A stretch of DNA of 64,000 nt from Thinopyrum elongatum (lineage: Eukaryota > Streptophyta > Magnoliopsida > Poales > Poaceae). The notes under the pieces were generated by a model. It did no database searches, had not been told where the DNA came from, and saw only the letters and a list, made by a program, of their open reading frames with translations. Positions 1 through 11,358 of the stretch are shown here, one piece after another (the stretch's first letter is position 1; every line of letters starts with the position of its first letter). The stretch is from NCBI GenBank assembly GCA_011799875.1, contig CM022297.1, positions 361,526,921 through 361,590,920 on the forward strand, given 5' to 3'. Position numbers and translations under genes: made by a program.

Positions 1-3000
1 GCAACATTTTCAAAGGATGGCTGTATATGTGGACTGGGCTGCAGAAATGCCAGAATAAAGGGGAAAGCCTAGTCCTATCGAAGACTAGCATCTTCAACAG
101 TCTTGCAGCATTAGAAGAGAGCAGAATAACATAATGTAAAGTATAGCAGTGTCATCAACCTCGGCCAGAGATTCTTCCTCGACTCCCTGCGAGAAAGCAA
201 TCCCAGAGCCATACTATCCATTTCATCTCAAGTCATGTTCTAGTTGTACCGATCGGGATACAACTCTGAGTGTCCGTTACCGTAGGACAGGCTATCGATA
301 GATGTTTTCTTCCCTGCAGGGGTGCACCAACTTACCCACCATGCTCGCTTAACTCCAGCAGGACACACTTTACTAGGTCATGCCCGGCCTCGGCTAAGCA
401 ACACGCCGCAACCCGACCTAGGCTTATAAGAGAGGTCAGCACGCCGGACTAAACCTATGCCCCTAGGGGTCTTGGGCCATCGCCCCGGGAACTCCTGCAC
501 GTTACGGGGCCACCGAGAGCAGACCTAGCAACCCCTTATACAAGCGCGGTTGCGTTCCCAGTCCAACTCGGCGTGCGCTGCTCCTTACTGACGTCAAATA
601 AGCTTCGGCTGATGTATACGACGCAGAACGCCCATACTATGCCCACGTGATGGTTAGTGCTATCAGGCCGGAGGCCCCTTGGATCAAATATCCAAACCGT
701 TTAGTGGTTTAGGAGCGCACGGAAACGAGCAGAGACTCATGATCGATGTGACCCCGTCGCCCCGTCTCGAGGACTTGCGGCAAGGGCTAAGAATGCCCGG
801 CCACGCCTCGTAGATATCTCGCGGGCACCTCTCAGGTCAACCCGACTCCACATCACTTCACATTCATGCTCGCGTGGGTACCCCTCAGGGCCGACCCGTC
901 TTTAGTATCATGGTTCAAAGTCAGGTCATAGTATCCAAAGTAACTGTGTGTCTGACACCGAAGGGAACCCTGAGGAATCACCCTCGATGGAATTCCCGCT
1001 CGATGCTATCATCAAGGTGAACGAATGAGGAATCACCCTCGACGTCCACACTTGAAATGTTGCACGACGGCGTCGGTATCGTGGGTGGTGTAGGAGGAAT
1101 CACCCTCGCTTACCATGACCGGGTAAATAACCTACAAGGTTATCATCTAAAGTGCTGTCGAGGTATCACCCTCGGCACTCGATAGTAACCCAGTAGTGTC
1201 GAGCAGCATAGGGGGAAGTGACGTGCGGTGCCCAGTTCTGATCTTTGATCCCGTTGCTCGGGTCTTCTGAGAGTCCAGCGGGGCAGTCGGGACAAGTGGG
1301 TCTCTGATAAGGCTCTACCCATCCTATACTAAACAGTTTAGGAGAACAGGCAGGTACCAAAAGTAGGCTACAATAAAACAGGCTATGCAGCAGATGTAGG
1401 ACAACAGTAGCAGCAGTAACTTCTAATGCAAGCATAAGAGAGAAGAGAGTGGGCGATATCGAAATGCTCAAAATGGGGGTGCTTGCCTGTCTGCTCGACG
1501 GCAAGGGCCTGATCGTCGGGGACGTAGTCGTACTCCGGAGTGGCGTCTGCCTTAGGAGCTACGGCAACGTCGGGGTCTACCGAAAGAGAAGAGGGGGGAA
1601 GAAACAAGTAAATATAATGCAAACAGATGCAACACAGTGCGTGCGATGCTATGATGCAGTGCAGGGTTGCCTAATATGCCTCTAAGTCATTTTGGCTATT
1701 TTTAGAATTAACCGGGGATTATTAATCGGTGTGTGTGCACTATTCATCTACCGGAATCGATATCGGAGTTACGAGTTCTCCTATGTAGGGGGTTCCGACA
1801 AGGAAACAGACGGCACGATCAGACTTGTCTCGTTGTTCTGAGCAACTTTCATGTTTTAACTTTTTCGATCTGAGCTACGGTTTAAAAGTTATTAATTTTT
1901 TTAAAGTTTATTTGATTTTCTGGAATTAATTTTATTAACAGAATTGAATTATGACATCAGCATGACGTGTTGCTGACATCAGCAGGTCAACAGTGACGCT
2001 GACCTGGTCAAACCTGACATGTGGGTCCAGTGGACCCACATGGCAGCCTCTGTTAGCCTAATCAGTGAGTTAAACTAAACTAATGGAATAATTAGAGGGG
2101 TGGGCCCCTGATGTCAGTGTCTGTTTAATTAACAGATTAGCTTTAAAAACCTAATTGGTTTAGTTAACAAAGGGGGCCCACCAGTCAGTGTCTTAGAGTG
2201 AATAGTAATGGCTTTGACTGGTCAACGAAGTCAAACGTCGCAGGGGGACCCACCAGTCAGTCTCACCGGGCGGGCCCCAAAACTTGCCAGGTCAGCGCCG
2301 GCGCCGGAGTTGCTCCGGCGAGCCCCTCACGGCGGCTACCTCGCCGGAGAGGTTCGGATTTCCTTTAGGGGGCACCAAATCGCGCGGGGTTTGCGGCGTT
2401 CGAACGGGCGCTCTGAGCCGCGTCGAGTGATGGCACTGGCTCGGCCTGAGACGGTGTAAATTGACGGCGGCGAGCGACGCGGCGGACGCCGGAATTCGGT
2501 CCAGCTCAGGAACGGTGTTGCAGAGGGCAAAACGACTGGCGTTCGTCACCTGCGGCACCTACGCGAGCTAACTAGGTGGATGGAGGGAAGTACGGGACCA
2601 TAGGCCCACCGGAACATCGCCGGAGACGAGGTCAGGCGGCGGCGTGTTTCGGCCATGGCGGGGAAACTTGCTAGAGCTCGGAATCAACAACGTGAAAAGA
2701 GGGGAAAGGAGCTGGATCTTACGGCGCGGCTCACGGTGGCCCTTGGTGGCTTTGAAGCGCAGGGGAGGCGAAGAATGGAACAGCGGAGCTCCGGTGATCT
2801 GAGGCGGGCGCCGGCTCGATCTGGGGCCTATGGTGCTCCCCCGCAGCAACGGCTGGCCCCAGGCGATGAGGACGAACGCGGCGGAGCTCGTGGACATGCC
2901 AGCTTGGCGCGGGTCGGCCGGTGGCCGCGGTGGAGCGCGGTGAACGGCAACGAGCGCGGTCAGATGCGGCGGACCTGAAGGAGGAAAGGGAGAGAGCGGG

Positions 3001-3690
3001 CGAGCGAGCGAGAGGGAAGAGAGGGGGAGAGTGACGGGCGACCAGGGGAGATGGACCGGGGTGGGGAAGCTTATCCCCTCGCCTGGCCGCGGCGTCGCCG
3101 TGTCGATGTTTGGCCGGAGCGCACGCGGCGGCCACTGGGACGACGACACAGAGGGAGAAAGGTAGGTGGGTGGGCTGGCTCGGGTGGACTGGGCCGGTCA
3201 CTGTAGCCGCGGCCCAGATGCCAGGTGAGTTTCTGATCCTTTCTCATTTTCTGTTTTTCTCTTTTATTCAATAACAGAGGTAGGAAATGATTTTTGTGGG
3301 CCACCTAACATTGTTGAAAAATGTGGGACTAAGCCCCAATATTTCCTGGTGATATTTGGCACTGCCAGCAAAAGTTTGAAGGCCAAAGAAATAGGTTGAA
3401 TATTTTTAGAAATTGAAAAGGACAGATTAAGTGCTGCTGGACTACTGTTAAAATGTCCAGGGGCAATTTGGGAATTCCAAAAATATTGGTTTTAATTTTA
3501 TAATGGCCTTAAGAATATTTGCAACAGGATGAACTATTTTAATTGCATGACAGAAGAAATAAATATTTGACTTGCACTTTGAATTTGAATTGAGTTGGAT
3601 TATTTCCTAGTTGCGATTTATTTAGATTGATCATGATGACATGGCAAGTTAAGTAGCTTAACTAGGATGAGGTAACCTGGGGATGTTACA
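1..3690 (-). mobile_element. Partial long LTR of a reverse-strand Ty3/gypsy element (chromovirus-like)
   Basis: No gene-like reading frame stands out. The right edge ends in TGTTACA. It is followed directly by a sequence that on the reverse strand is a purine-rich tract, CTTGTAGTGGAGGAGATT, then TGTAACATCCCC, the usual start of an LTR in grass chromovirus elements. The stretch is therefore read as the 3' LTR of an element on the reverse strand, with its other edge beyond the window. An LTR over 3.6 kb is long but known among Tekay/Del-type elements. The interior shifts from GC-rich (2.2-3.2 kb) to AT-rich (3.2-3.69 kb). Lineage is from memory of similar Triticeae LTRs; the LTR reading itself is moderately sure. 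Confidence 0.6.
972..1175. repeat. Four dispersed copies of a 15-bp motif GAGGAATCACCCTCG
   Basis: The motif starts at 972, 1027 and 1094 exactly and at 1160 with one change (GAGGTATCACCCTCG). The spacing of 55, 67 and 66 bases is not a strict tandem. Each copy has a short inverted core (GAGG...CCTC). It lies inside the long LTR, where such reiterated motifs may be regulatory; no function can be read from it. Confidence 0.7.
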
Positions 3691-4530
3691 AATCTCCTCC
3701 ACTACAAGAAATCTTGTCCCGAGATTTAAGTGGGGAAATAAGCAGTGACTTCGGAAGAACTGACCCTTATAGGGTTAATTATCTGATGAATAATTCAGGG
3801 AATGTGGTAGAAGTATCTCTCGAGTTGAAACTTAGGAAACGTCAAGAGCAAGTATGAGGGTACAATAAAAAGTATCAGTCGAATGGACATTCGATCGGTA
3901 CCTGAATGGAGTGTGAACAGGGGTTCAGAGTACCGGGAGTAAGTCATCTCTCGACGGGTGGCTCGGGGTAACACACAAAGTCAAGGGCAAAGGATGCTTT
4001 AGAATCAAGGATGTTATAGGAGAGTCAGGTTTCGATCCTGTGGAACTGTGGAGGGGTGTCGATCAAAGTAGGGAGAATGGTGACATCTTACCGGTCACGA
4101 CAACAAGGTATGTCAGAAGAAAGTCTATCACTATGTCGGCAACAACGTCGGTACCAAGGGCGAGGGACGAAGAGAACCATTTCCTGCTCGTTGAACGAGG
4201 CGGACCAATAGGCAAAGTTCTCATCCATCGGTAGTTACCGGAATGTTATCAACAATAGTAGCAGGGTCTCACTGGCGGAGTTGAAGACCGGTGGTTTTAT
4301 AAGCAGGGAATTAATTCTACTTATAGAGATCACAAGAAAGGTTAAACAAAACAATGGAAAGGAAAATGAATTTATCGGACTCAACAGGCCAATGAAAAGG
4401 AAGATGTGCCTATACACAAGAATTAGGGGTATATCCATTCCAGGGAAAAGTAGAATATGACATACCTGAACAGTTCAGCCGGTACAAAACCATTTGGATA
4501 AAGGGGCGAGGGAAAAATCAAGATGTTACC
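3691..4530 (-). mobile_element. 3' internal end of the same gypsy element, with polypurine tract
   Basis: The polypurine tract (reverse strand of 3691-3710) lies next to the LTR edge and would prime plus-strand DNA synthesis. The remaining 800 bases carry only short frames and no pol motif, as expected of a 3' untranslated region. The segment stops at about 4,530, where gag sequence of another element begins without an LTR edge, so this is a truncation or rearrangement joint. Confidence 0.5.
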
Positions 4531-4538
4531 CGCACAAT

Positions 4539-6662
4539 GGCGTCCGGACAGTCCACGATTTGGTTCTTTTTAATTAAGAACCGATTCCAAAGTTTGCGAG
4601 CGAACTCTCCGGGTTGCTGAATTATGTGACTCAGGTCATCAGCATCCGGTGGCCGGACATAAGTGCCCTGAAAGTTGTCCCGAAAAGCATCCTCTAAGTC
4701 TTCCCAGCTTCCAATGGAGTTCTCTGGGAGGCTGTTCAACCAGTGCCGTGCTGGTCCTTTCAGCTTTAGAGGGAGGTATTTAATGGCATGGAGATCGTCT
4801 CCGCGAGCCATGTGAATGTGGAGAAGAAAATCTTCAATCCATACAGCGGGATCTGTCATTCCATCGTATGGCTTGATGTTTACGGGTTTAAACCCTTCCG
4901 AAAACTGGTGCTGCATTACCTCATCGATAAAGCACATGGGGTGCGCAGCACCTCTATACTGGGCGATATCGCGACGGAGTTCGGATGACATCTGTGTTCG
5001 GGGCTGACCCCAGATTTGGTTATGTTTGTCGTTCCAGGCCTGGTGGCCGTTATCTCGTGCTGGAGCACGTCCTCTTGATCCATAGATTGATCTGGTCTGG
5101 TCGGCTCTATTGGTCAGGTCCTGACGTAGGTCGTACGTGTAGCCCAGAGCCGTTGTCTCCTTGCCTCTACGGCAAGGGGGCGCGGGCTAATGTTCGGCAT
5201 AATTGGCCGTTTTGTCCCGTCCACGTGGTGGTCGGTCCGGTTGATCGACATGATTGTATTTTGATGGTATTGGCTCAAAGGCCTCCTCGTCAAATTGTGG
5301 CAGTAGCCTGTGCTTAGGATAGCTCTTTGTTTGGCGCTCAAAGTCGTATCCCTCTTCGGCGGCCAGGACCTTAGTCCATATGTCGTTGAGCGTATCCTGT
5401 TCGGCTTGAATCTGCTGATATTTCCTTTTCAGGCTCCGTGCAGTGGCAATCAGCTGTCGCTTGAAGCGTTCTGGATCGAGGGGTTCCTCTGGGACGATGA
5501 AATCTTTGTCACCGAGGCTAATATCCTCTTCGGAGACAGGTAAGTAGTTACTATCTTCCGAATCCCCGTGATCGGCAAGTTCATCGGGGTTGACTTGACC
5601 CTCTTCCCTCTCATCCAGCTCGAACGCAGGCTCAGCGGGGTGGTCAGAGTCTTCGGCGTTGTCCAGAGTGTCATTATCTCCGGTGCCGGTATTGTTTTCC
5701 TTTGCCCGACGCGATCGTGAGCGGCGCCGCTGACGCCGGCGTTTTGGTGGTTCGTCGATGGGCTTCTCCTCATCTAGATTTTGAGTGCCATCGTCGTCCT
5801 TCTTTTCAGGCGTGTCCACCATGTATACATCATAAGTAGAAGTGGCCGTCCAACGCCCAGTGATGGGCGGGTTTTGGCCTGGTTCAACTCCGACATCGCC
5901 GTCCATGCCATCGATGTCTTCGGAGGCGTAATCTAGCATGTCGGTTAAATCCTCGACAGTGGCTATTAAGTGGGTGGTGGGTGGGACGCAAAATTCCCTA
6001 CTTTCAGCCCCAGTTCAAGCTGGGCGTAGTTCAGTGGTGATACTTCCGTGATGGCGAGAGATTGCATTAGGTCCAATGTTTCGTTTAAGAGTGAAAGCTG
6101 GACAGGCGTCTGAGGATCTGCGGAGCTAGGTTCGGTAATAACCACTTGACCGAGCCCGATAGACGCAGACCTCGAGAGTTCAGAGTTGACGTCCAGAGGC
6201 GAATCCGGCTTCCCGATGACGGGGAGAGTCCCGTTTGAGTCCGGGTCCGCCGACGGCATGGTTGCATCTGGGTCTCCGGCTAGAAGCTCCGTAATGGGAG
6301 AAAGTCCGGTGGGGTTCACCCCCCCGTGTTCGGACAAAGTGTTCTGCTCCGGATCTAAGGCCAGGGCGGGCATGATAGTCGATCCCTGGACGGGATCTGA
6401 TAGTGGATCCGAAGGGCCTTCTTTGTAAGGGTGGGGAGCGGCGGCCGAGGCCGTGAACCCCTCAAAGATTAGATCTCCTCGGATATCGGCGATGTAGTTC
6501 AAAACTTCCAAACCTGATCTGGTGACCAGGGGCGTAGCTGTCGACCTGCTCAAGGTGGCCGGTCGAGTTGGCACGTAGTACGAAGCCGCCAAACACAAAG
6601 AGTTGACCAGGGAGAAAAGTCTCCCCGGAAACAGCGTCGTCGTCGATGACAAGGCGAGCCAT
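4539..6662 (-). pseudogene. Gag polyprotein (Ty3/gypsy), broken and truncated
   Basis: The likely start is the ATG at 6660-6662 (MARLVIDDDAVSGETF...). The frame shifts near 6,480, continues as a Ser/Pro/Asp-rich segment to a stop at 5,966, then as a charged segment with an Arg/Lys-rich stretch (5187-5939), and finally as the conserved retrotransposon gag core (4539-4991). The core contains KPYDGMTDPAVWIEDF, LPLKLKGPARHWLNSLP and GSWEDLEDAFRDNFQGTY, the hallmarks of the capsid domain that packages element RNA. The core ends abruptly after IVDCPDA, where relatives continue, so the C-terminal capsid, zinc knuckle and all of pol are missing. Confidence 0.75.
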
Positions 6663-6709
6663 CGATCCTTCTGTCGACAACACAACGGAACTCTCAATGA
6701 AAGCACCAA

Positions 6710-7054
6710 TGTCGGTGTCAAAACCGGCAGATCTCGGGTAGGGGGTCCCAAGCTGTGTGTCTAAGGATCGATGGTAACAATGGACAATGGGGACACGATG
6801 TTTACCCAGGTTCGGGCCCTCTTAATGGTTCGGGCCCCCCGGTTTATATACACACCGGAGGGGCCTAGGGTTGTACAGAGTCGGCTCGCAGAGGAAGGAA
6901 ATAACACAACCGGACACAAAACTTGCCACCCACTCATATGGGAGTCCTGCCCGGACACGCGGGATAGTCTTCTGCTTTATCTTCACGGCCCATCAGTCCG
7001 GCCCATATCGAATAGTCCGGACACCCGAGGACCCCCTAATCCAGGACTCCCTCA
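6710..7054 (-). repeat. 5' LTR (345 bp) of the truncated gypsy element
   Basis: On the reverse strand it runs from TGAGGGAG to CACCGACA. A TATA-like TATATAAA lies near 6,843-6,853, and the sequence after it leads into the gag leader. The sequence following the LTR (TTGGTGCTTTCATTGAG) occupies the primer-binding position, but I cannot name the tRNA. At 345 bp it looks shorter than relatives I remember, so it may carry internal deletions. Confidence 0.75.
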
Positions 7055-7465
7055 GACGCCATTGCTAGGAATAACCTGGGTCAGGTCTACCTTTCGATGG
7101 GATGTACTCTGAACCAATGTGCATCGGTGGAGGAAGCCGAGGGGCTAGCTCTGTTGCTGGGTCTGCAGGAAATGTCCAAATATTATAATGGACCAATACT
7201 GGTGGAGGTGGACTGTTTGTTTCTGTTTAATGCACTAAAGATGGGTGCTACGAACAAATCGAGCTTGTTTCCCATCGTTGCGGATATTAAAACAGTGCTA
7301 GCTGGCTTCAGTTCGTACAAGATTGGATGGATCAGGAGGGACCAGAACAAAGTAGCTCACAGCATAGCAGGCCGAACAAAGAGTTCTGGTGACTTCGTAC
7401 AATTGGGCTCAGTGCCAGTTGATTTGTTAGATGTCCTGTCTGACGATTGTAATGTGTCGGTTTAA
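7055..7465 (+). pseudogene. C-terminal RNase H domain of a LINE (non-LTR retrotransposon)
   Basis: The frame reads through from the LTR edge (DAIARNNLGQVYLSMGC...) to a stop at 7,465. It matches the plant reverse-transcriptase-like RNase H domain (RVT_3 type): EEAEGLALLLGL with the acidic residue of the second motif, VEVDCLFLFNAL with the third, and the tail RRDQNKVAHSIAG. The first catalytic strand and everything upstream are missing because the gypsy LTR lies directly before it. The frame is followed by about 20 bases and an A-rich stretch (7482-7499), a typical LINE 3' end. It is a 5'-truncated, inactive remnant. Confidence 0.7.
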
Positions 7466-7500
7466 CCCTTTTTGGGTGATGCTAAAAAAAGAAAGAAATA

Positions 7501-8177
7501 CGTAAGTCGACATATTTATTACAACTGTTTGTTACATCATCGAAATCAATGAGAGACTATCTAAACAGTGTGATAGGCCATACTGAGCATGAAATCAATG
7601 GTTAAACATAAGGTTACATGGATGTCACCCAAGCCGGGATATAACCTCCTTTGCAAGTCATTCCAATCTCTCTTTTTTTTTATTCCAATCTCTTGGTGCC
7701 ATGCTCCATCGGTTCCCTAGTCTAGCTCTCCTGAATGACGTGTGCAACCTGGCCTTATGATCCAATGCAGCAACTTGGCCAGTTAAATCCCTAACTACAA
7801 GAATTTGTTTTCCTGTACAAGTTTTACCTGTTGGAGTAATGACTACACTCTAAGAAGGCTATCTTTTTCAAAACTTTCCAAACCAAATCAGATATGCATG
7901 ACACTAGTGCAAGTGTGAATTTTGTTAGGTTGTGCCTTGCGATCCGAAGTTTGAATTGTCTTACGTATTTGCTCGATTACGAGTTTTGAATAAACTAGTG
8001 AGTGATGTTCCGGAAGGGAATTGTGTGGCTCTTGGTTGCCAGCGCACCCTATACACACAAAATAATTTAGTAATTGCGAAACAAATCAAAAAATTCTGAA
8101 ACTTTTTTGGAAGGGAAATGCATATGTACCTACACAAGCTAAATTCTTAATCAGAAATATTAAGTACCTGCCGACAA
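7501..8177. other. Unassigned AT-rich sequence
   Basis: No coding signal or repeat structure was found apart from a T-run at 7,672-7,681. Confidence 0.5.
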
Positions 8178-8876
8178 AAGATTTATAGTTTCCAAACCTC
8201 ATAAATATAAATCTTAGTCAGCTTTTCGGAAGCAACCCCCTTGCATACATCATTTTTTTGTATGGAACTCCACAGAGAATCTAGAATAAAAAGCAAGAAT
8301 TCCCATTTTTTCCCGCAAAAAAAAAGATCACCGCGCTTATATCCTTGGCTTATAAAAAGAGATGTACCCATGTATGGAAGTTAAGCAGGAAATAGAAAAG
8401 CGACCACCTTGCCTTCGTCACGTATCTTGCTCCCATCTCTCCCAAAGCTTAAGCCCCCACCAAAACTGTTACCCGAGTATAGCTCAGAATGTGTATCTCT
8501 ATGTCTGTTGGTAAGAGTCTATGTATCGTCCTTGGTTCCATTCGTTCTTAGGATTAGAAGGCATCAGGAACCGGCAAATAACAAGAAGCTCGGTTCAATG
8601 ATTTACCACCATAACTATCACAAATCCCAATGATCATTTTACCGTTAAGAGGAACTAAGTAACCTAGTGAAAGTCGTAAGCCCCATGATCTCTACTCCAA
8701 TCGTTGCCGGTGTCCGACATCCAATTGCCGGTCCCATCACTTCTCCATGTTTCATGCACCCATTGCCCATCCCGAAATGGAGTGGTGTAGGATGTAACAT
8801 CCTTGCTCGACGCGGGCTTGTAGGTTGAAAGCACGGCTTCCTCCACCATGATACTGAAATCAAGACCCTTGCTCAA
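8178..8876. repeat. Low-copy duplicated segment, copy A
   Basis: This stretch aligns with 25,455-25,918 (copy C) over nearly 490 bases and partly with 10,500-10,990 (copy B). Shared landmarks are GGCTTATA(A)A(A/T)AGAGATGTACCC (8,348 and 25,608), CTCCCATCTCTCCCAAAGCTT (8,430, 10,541, 25,671) and TTAGGATTAGAAGGC(A/G)TCAGGAA (8,549, 10,660, 25,799). The part from 8,664 to 8,876 holds a short reverse-strand frame also recognisable, though decayed, in copy B. Whether the conserved TATA-like motif is a forward-strand promoter or lies in the 3' untranslated region of the reverse-strand frame cannot be settled. I do not recognise the parent gene or element. Confidence 0.65.
8664..8876 (-). CDS. Unidentified reverse-strand frame, probable C-terminal exon (copy A)
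   Basis: Seventy codons are open up to a TAG; the first ATG is at 8847-8849, and the frame is open further upstream, as an internal exon would be. The peptide contains MVEEAVLSTYKPASSKDV, DGQWVHETWRSDGTGNWM and ends GAYDFH. Copy B aligns along its length: DFRITAEEDC matches DFSIMVEEAV, and the TAG falls in the same place (TTTGACTAG against TTTCACTAG). Copy B is otherwise broken. I do not recognise the family and assign no function. It may be the last exon of a decayed host gene or of an unclassified element. Confidence 0.35.
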   Translation of the reverse strand: MSKGLDFSIMVEEAVLSTYKPASSKDVTSYTTPFRDGQWVHETWRSDGTGNWMSDTGNDWSRDHGAYDFH

Positions 8877-10499
8877 CGGATTATGTCCCAGTCAACACCA
8901 TGGTTGTAATGTAGTTACAGAGGTGGTTAGGGTGAGATCTAATTTGGAATCGATAACTACTTGTGAGTAGTTATCAAACTGTTATGTAACTCACACGTTA
9001 CTGCTTGATAACCTCTGACCTCCAAAAATTTTGTCGAGAACACCAAAGTGAGATAAGTTTTCGACCCGATAACAATGTGTGAACAATATGATAACTCATA
9101 TAATATCGGATGGTAACTTCAGAGCTCGGGGAATGTCGTTCAAAGACTGCTAGACGTACGACAGTCGTAGGCACAGTGTTTCCGCTTTGTAAGGTAACAC
9201 ACATATTGCATCTTGTTAACTTTTAACTAGAAAAAAATCATTAGAAAATACCCATATAGGATCTAGTTTTGAAGATCTTGTTGCGACGAATTTAGTGATG
9301 AGAACCAATTTTAATTCGGATTTGTGTTTGATAGATATGGCATTTTAAAAAAATTAAATAGAAAGGATTTTAGTGACATAATCATTTATCTACAGTTGTA
9401 TGCATGAATAGTTGTGAACGAAATGAGGTAGAGAAAAGCACCCAATTGAGTTGTTCGGTTGTTACTAGTACTACTAACTACATACTATTGTTCAGTATGT
9501 AGTGAGTTCTTCCAGAATTTGTGAATTTTATATTGTGAAAAGTATTCTTCATGACAGATCTAATGATACCGAGCATGATTGGTTTGTTTCAAAAATTGGC
9601 ATGCCATGCTTTGCATTGTGTCAAATTTTGATTAATAATTGGTTTACCAAGTTGTCTTGATAAATATTGGTAGCAAACCAATTATGCTCACCATTCTCGC
9701 ATTACAATTCAAATAGTATATGTTGATATATTAGTATACATAGATAGAAAAGACTCAGCCTCACGCTTTCTAGGAAGTTTGTATATTTACTAGTCTTCGT
9801 GATCTAAACGATCTTATATTTCTTTACGGAGAAAGTAACATGCTATATTATATAATGCTGATTGATGCCTCATTATGGAATGAGTGAGCAAGTAGTCCAA
9901 ACTACAAGCATGCAAAATCCGCTTCAATATAAGTAGAAAAAGGTTTTATGTTTTGTTCTTCTAGAATCCCCATTGACTTTGCAGATCTCGTCTTCAAGCT
10001 GAACAGTGCGGTGTCATCGGGGAGAAAACCCTGAATAAGACAGTCCCCATTTCAAGAACTAGTAAGAATATCCAAAGTTGTGCATGTTTTTCAATGGCAA
10101 TATGCTAGGACATATTAAGGCAAGTAACCAATCTGCAGCCCATGTGCATATATTTTTTTTCTCGAATACATTAAAATAGCGTATCATTGCATTGACAGGA
10201 GGGTGAGAACAAGTACACAGAGGGGGGAGGCATAATCTCGTACACACGAATGACGAGGCTATGGACCCGGGGGAGCAGAAGACATGGGGTTGCTCAGCCC
10301 ATGTGCATACTGAACCTGATAGTGTAATGCCTAGTACCCCCACGCCCTCCAACTGATCAACGGGGCCCACGACACGAGGAGACAGTCATAACAACTCAAC
10401 AGATGGGCATAGACGAGAAATAAAATGCTTTCTTATGCCTGACACGCGATGAATGCAATGAGGCCACATGTCGAAGTAGCTTTCGTGATGTACTACCGT
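8877..10499. other. Unassigned AT-rich sequence
   Basis: No supported coding region. A 10-bp hairpin lies at 8952-8975. A T-run followed by TCTCGAATAC at about 10,150-10,170 resembles the tails of decayed Triticeae LINEs, but too little is left to call it. Confidence 0.45.
8952..8975. repeat. Perfect 10-bp hairpin
   Basis: GATAACTACT at 8952-8961 is followed by a 4-base loop (TGTG) and its exact reverse complement at 8966-8975. No T-run follows, and there is no gene beside it. Confidence 0.7.
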
Positions 10500-11358
10500 C
10501 TACCAATATAAAAGAGACCAATTTGCCTCCGTTCCCCTGCTCCCATCTCTCCCAAAGCTTAAGCCCCGTCCAGAATCATTTCCTGAGTGTAGCTCAGAAC
10601 GTGTATCTCTATGCTCGCGTTGCCAAGTATTCTCCTTCCTTCCATGTGAGATTTGTTCTTAGGATTAGAAGGCGTCAGGAATCAGCTAATAACAAGTCAC
10701 CCAGTTCAATGCTCCTTAAGTTTGTCTGCCACTGGTCCCCAAGAACAGCTTAGCGCAAACAGGAGTGGGTTGCCTAGTCAAAGCAGAAGGTGCAGTTCCA
10801 CTCGATCGAACTTCACGTATGTTTGGCGGTTCACTTCCCCGAGCTGTCCTCGAGACACTGCCGGTGCCCAGCATCCCGTTGCTGGTGCCTGCAGCCATCC
10901 ACGATTCAGGCACCCGTTGGCTGTTGCCCGTCTCAGAATGCAGGGTCGCAGGCTCACGCTGGCTTCAACCGAGAGCAATCTTCCTCTGCTGTGATTCTGA
11001 AATCGGGGCCCTGTGTAGCACCATCGGCTTCATTGCTCTGCATTGCCATCAGAACTCATGCGTCAAACGAGGCATCTATTGTCTGGGTTTTGGAACAATT
11101 CTGACCATGCGGATCACCACCGATAGTAGCATTCTCAATGCATGTATACCTGCACCAGAACGGACGGCCAGGCAAAGGCAACTTCACACCCTTGGACCGC
11201 CAGAATAGGAACCCAACCTGGCAACCTCCGCATGCGAATAGGGGCGCGAATGCTTGACTAAAGTGCCGACCATGCATGTTCATGTTCATGTTACATGAAC
11301 AAAGAATATATAAAAATCGTCTTCTATGTTTAGTCTTCGGATGGTCTGGGAAATCTCT
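10500..11358. repeat. Low-copy duplicated segment, copy B
   Basis: The longest continuous copy. It carries TATAAAAGAGA at 10,509, the CTCCCATCTCTCCCAAAGCTT block, the TTAGGATTAGAAGG block and, on the reverse strand, a decayed version of the copy A frame (10,740-11,020). Further right, 11,055-11,200 matches 27,690-27,800 (both contain CAAACGAGGCATCTA and CACCAGAACGGA), and 11,300-11,358 matches 29,250-29,305 (TTTAGTCTTC(G/A)GATGGT). Copy B therefore links pieces C and E of the second locus and shows they once formed one unit. The match stops at 11,358, where copia pol sequence begins. Several frame breaks make it non-functional. Confidence 0.65.

Larger units (their letters stand above)
4539..7054 (-). 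mobile_element. Truncated reverse-strand Ty3/gypsy element: 5' LTR plus gag
   Basis: The element consists of a 5' LTR (6710-7054), a short leader and a degenerate gag running leftwards. Protease, reverse transcriptase, integrase and the 3' LTR are absent. The LTR has TG...CA ends and reverse-strand start TGAGGGAGTCCTGG, a very common Triticeae gypsy LTR type. The right edge abuts a LINE RNase H domain, and the five bases after it (GACGC, 7055-7059) would be one copy of the target duplication; the partner copy is not in view. The left edge is lost at about 4,539. Confidence 0.75.

Noticed and set aside
2208..3304. Several overlapping frames of 77-193 codons on both strands
   Set aside because: They lie in a GC-rich part of an LTR, overlap in many phases and match no domain.
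3700..3725. CACTACAAGAAA near 3,701 as a CACTA terminus
   Set aside because: It is the polypurine tract and 3' internal end of the gypsy element, directly bounded by the LTR.
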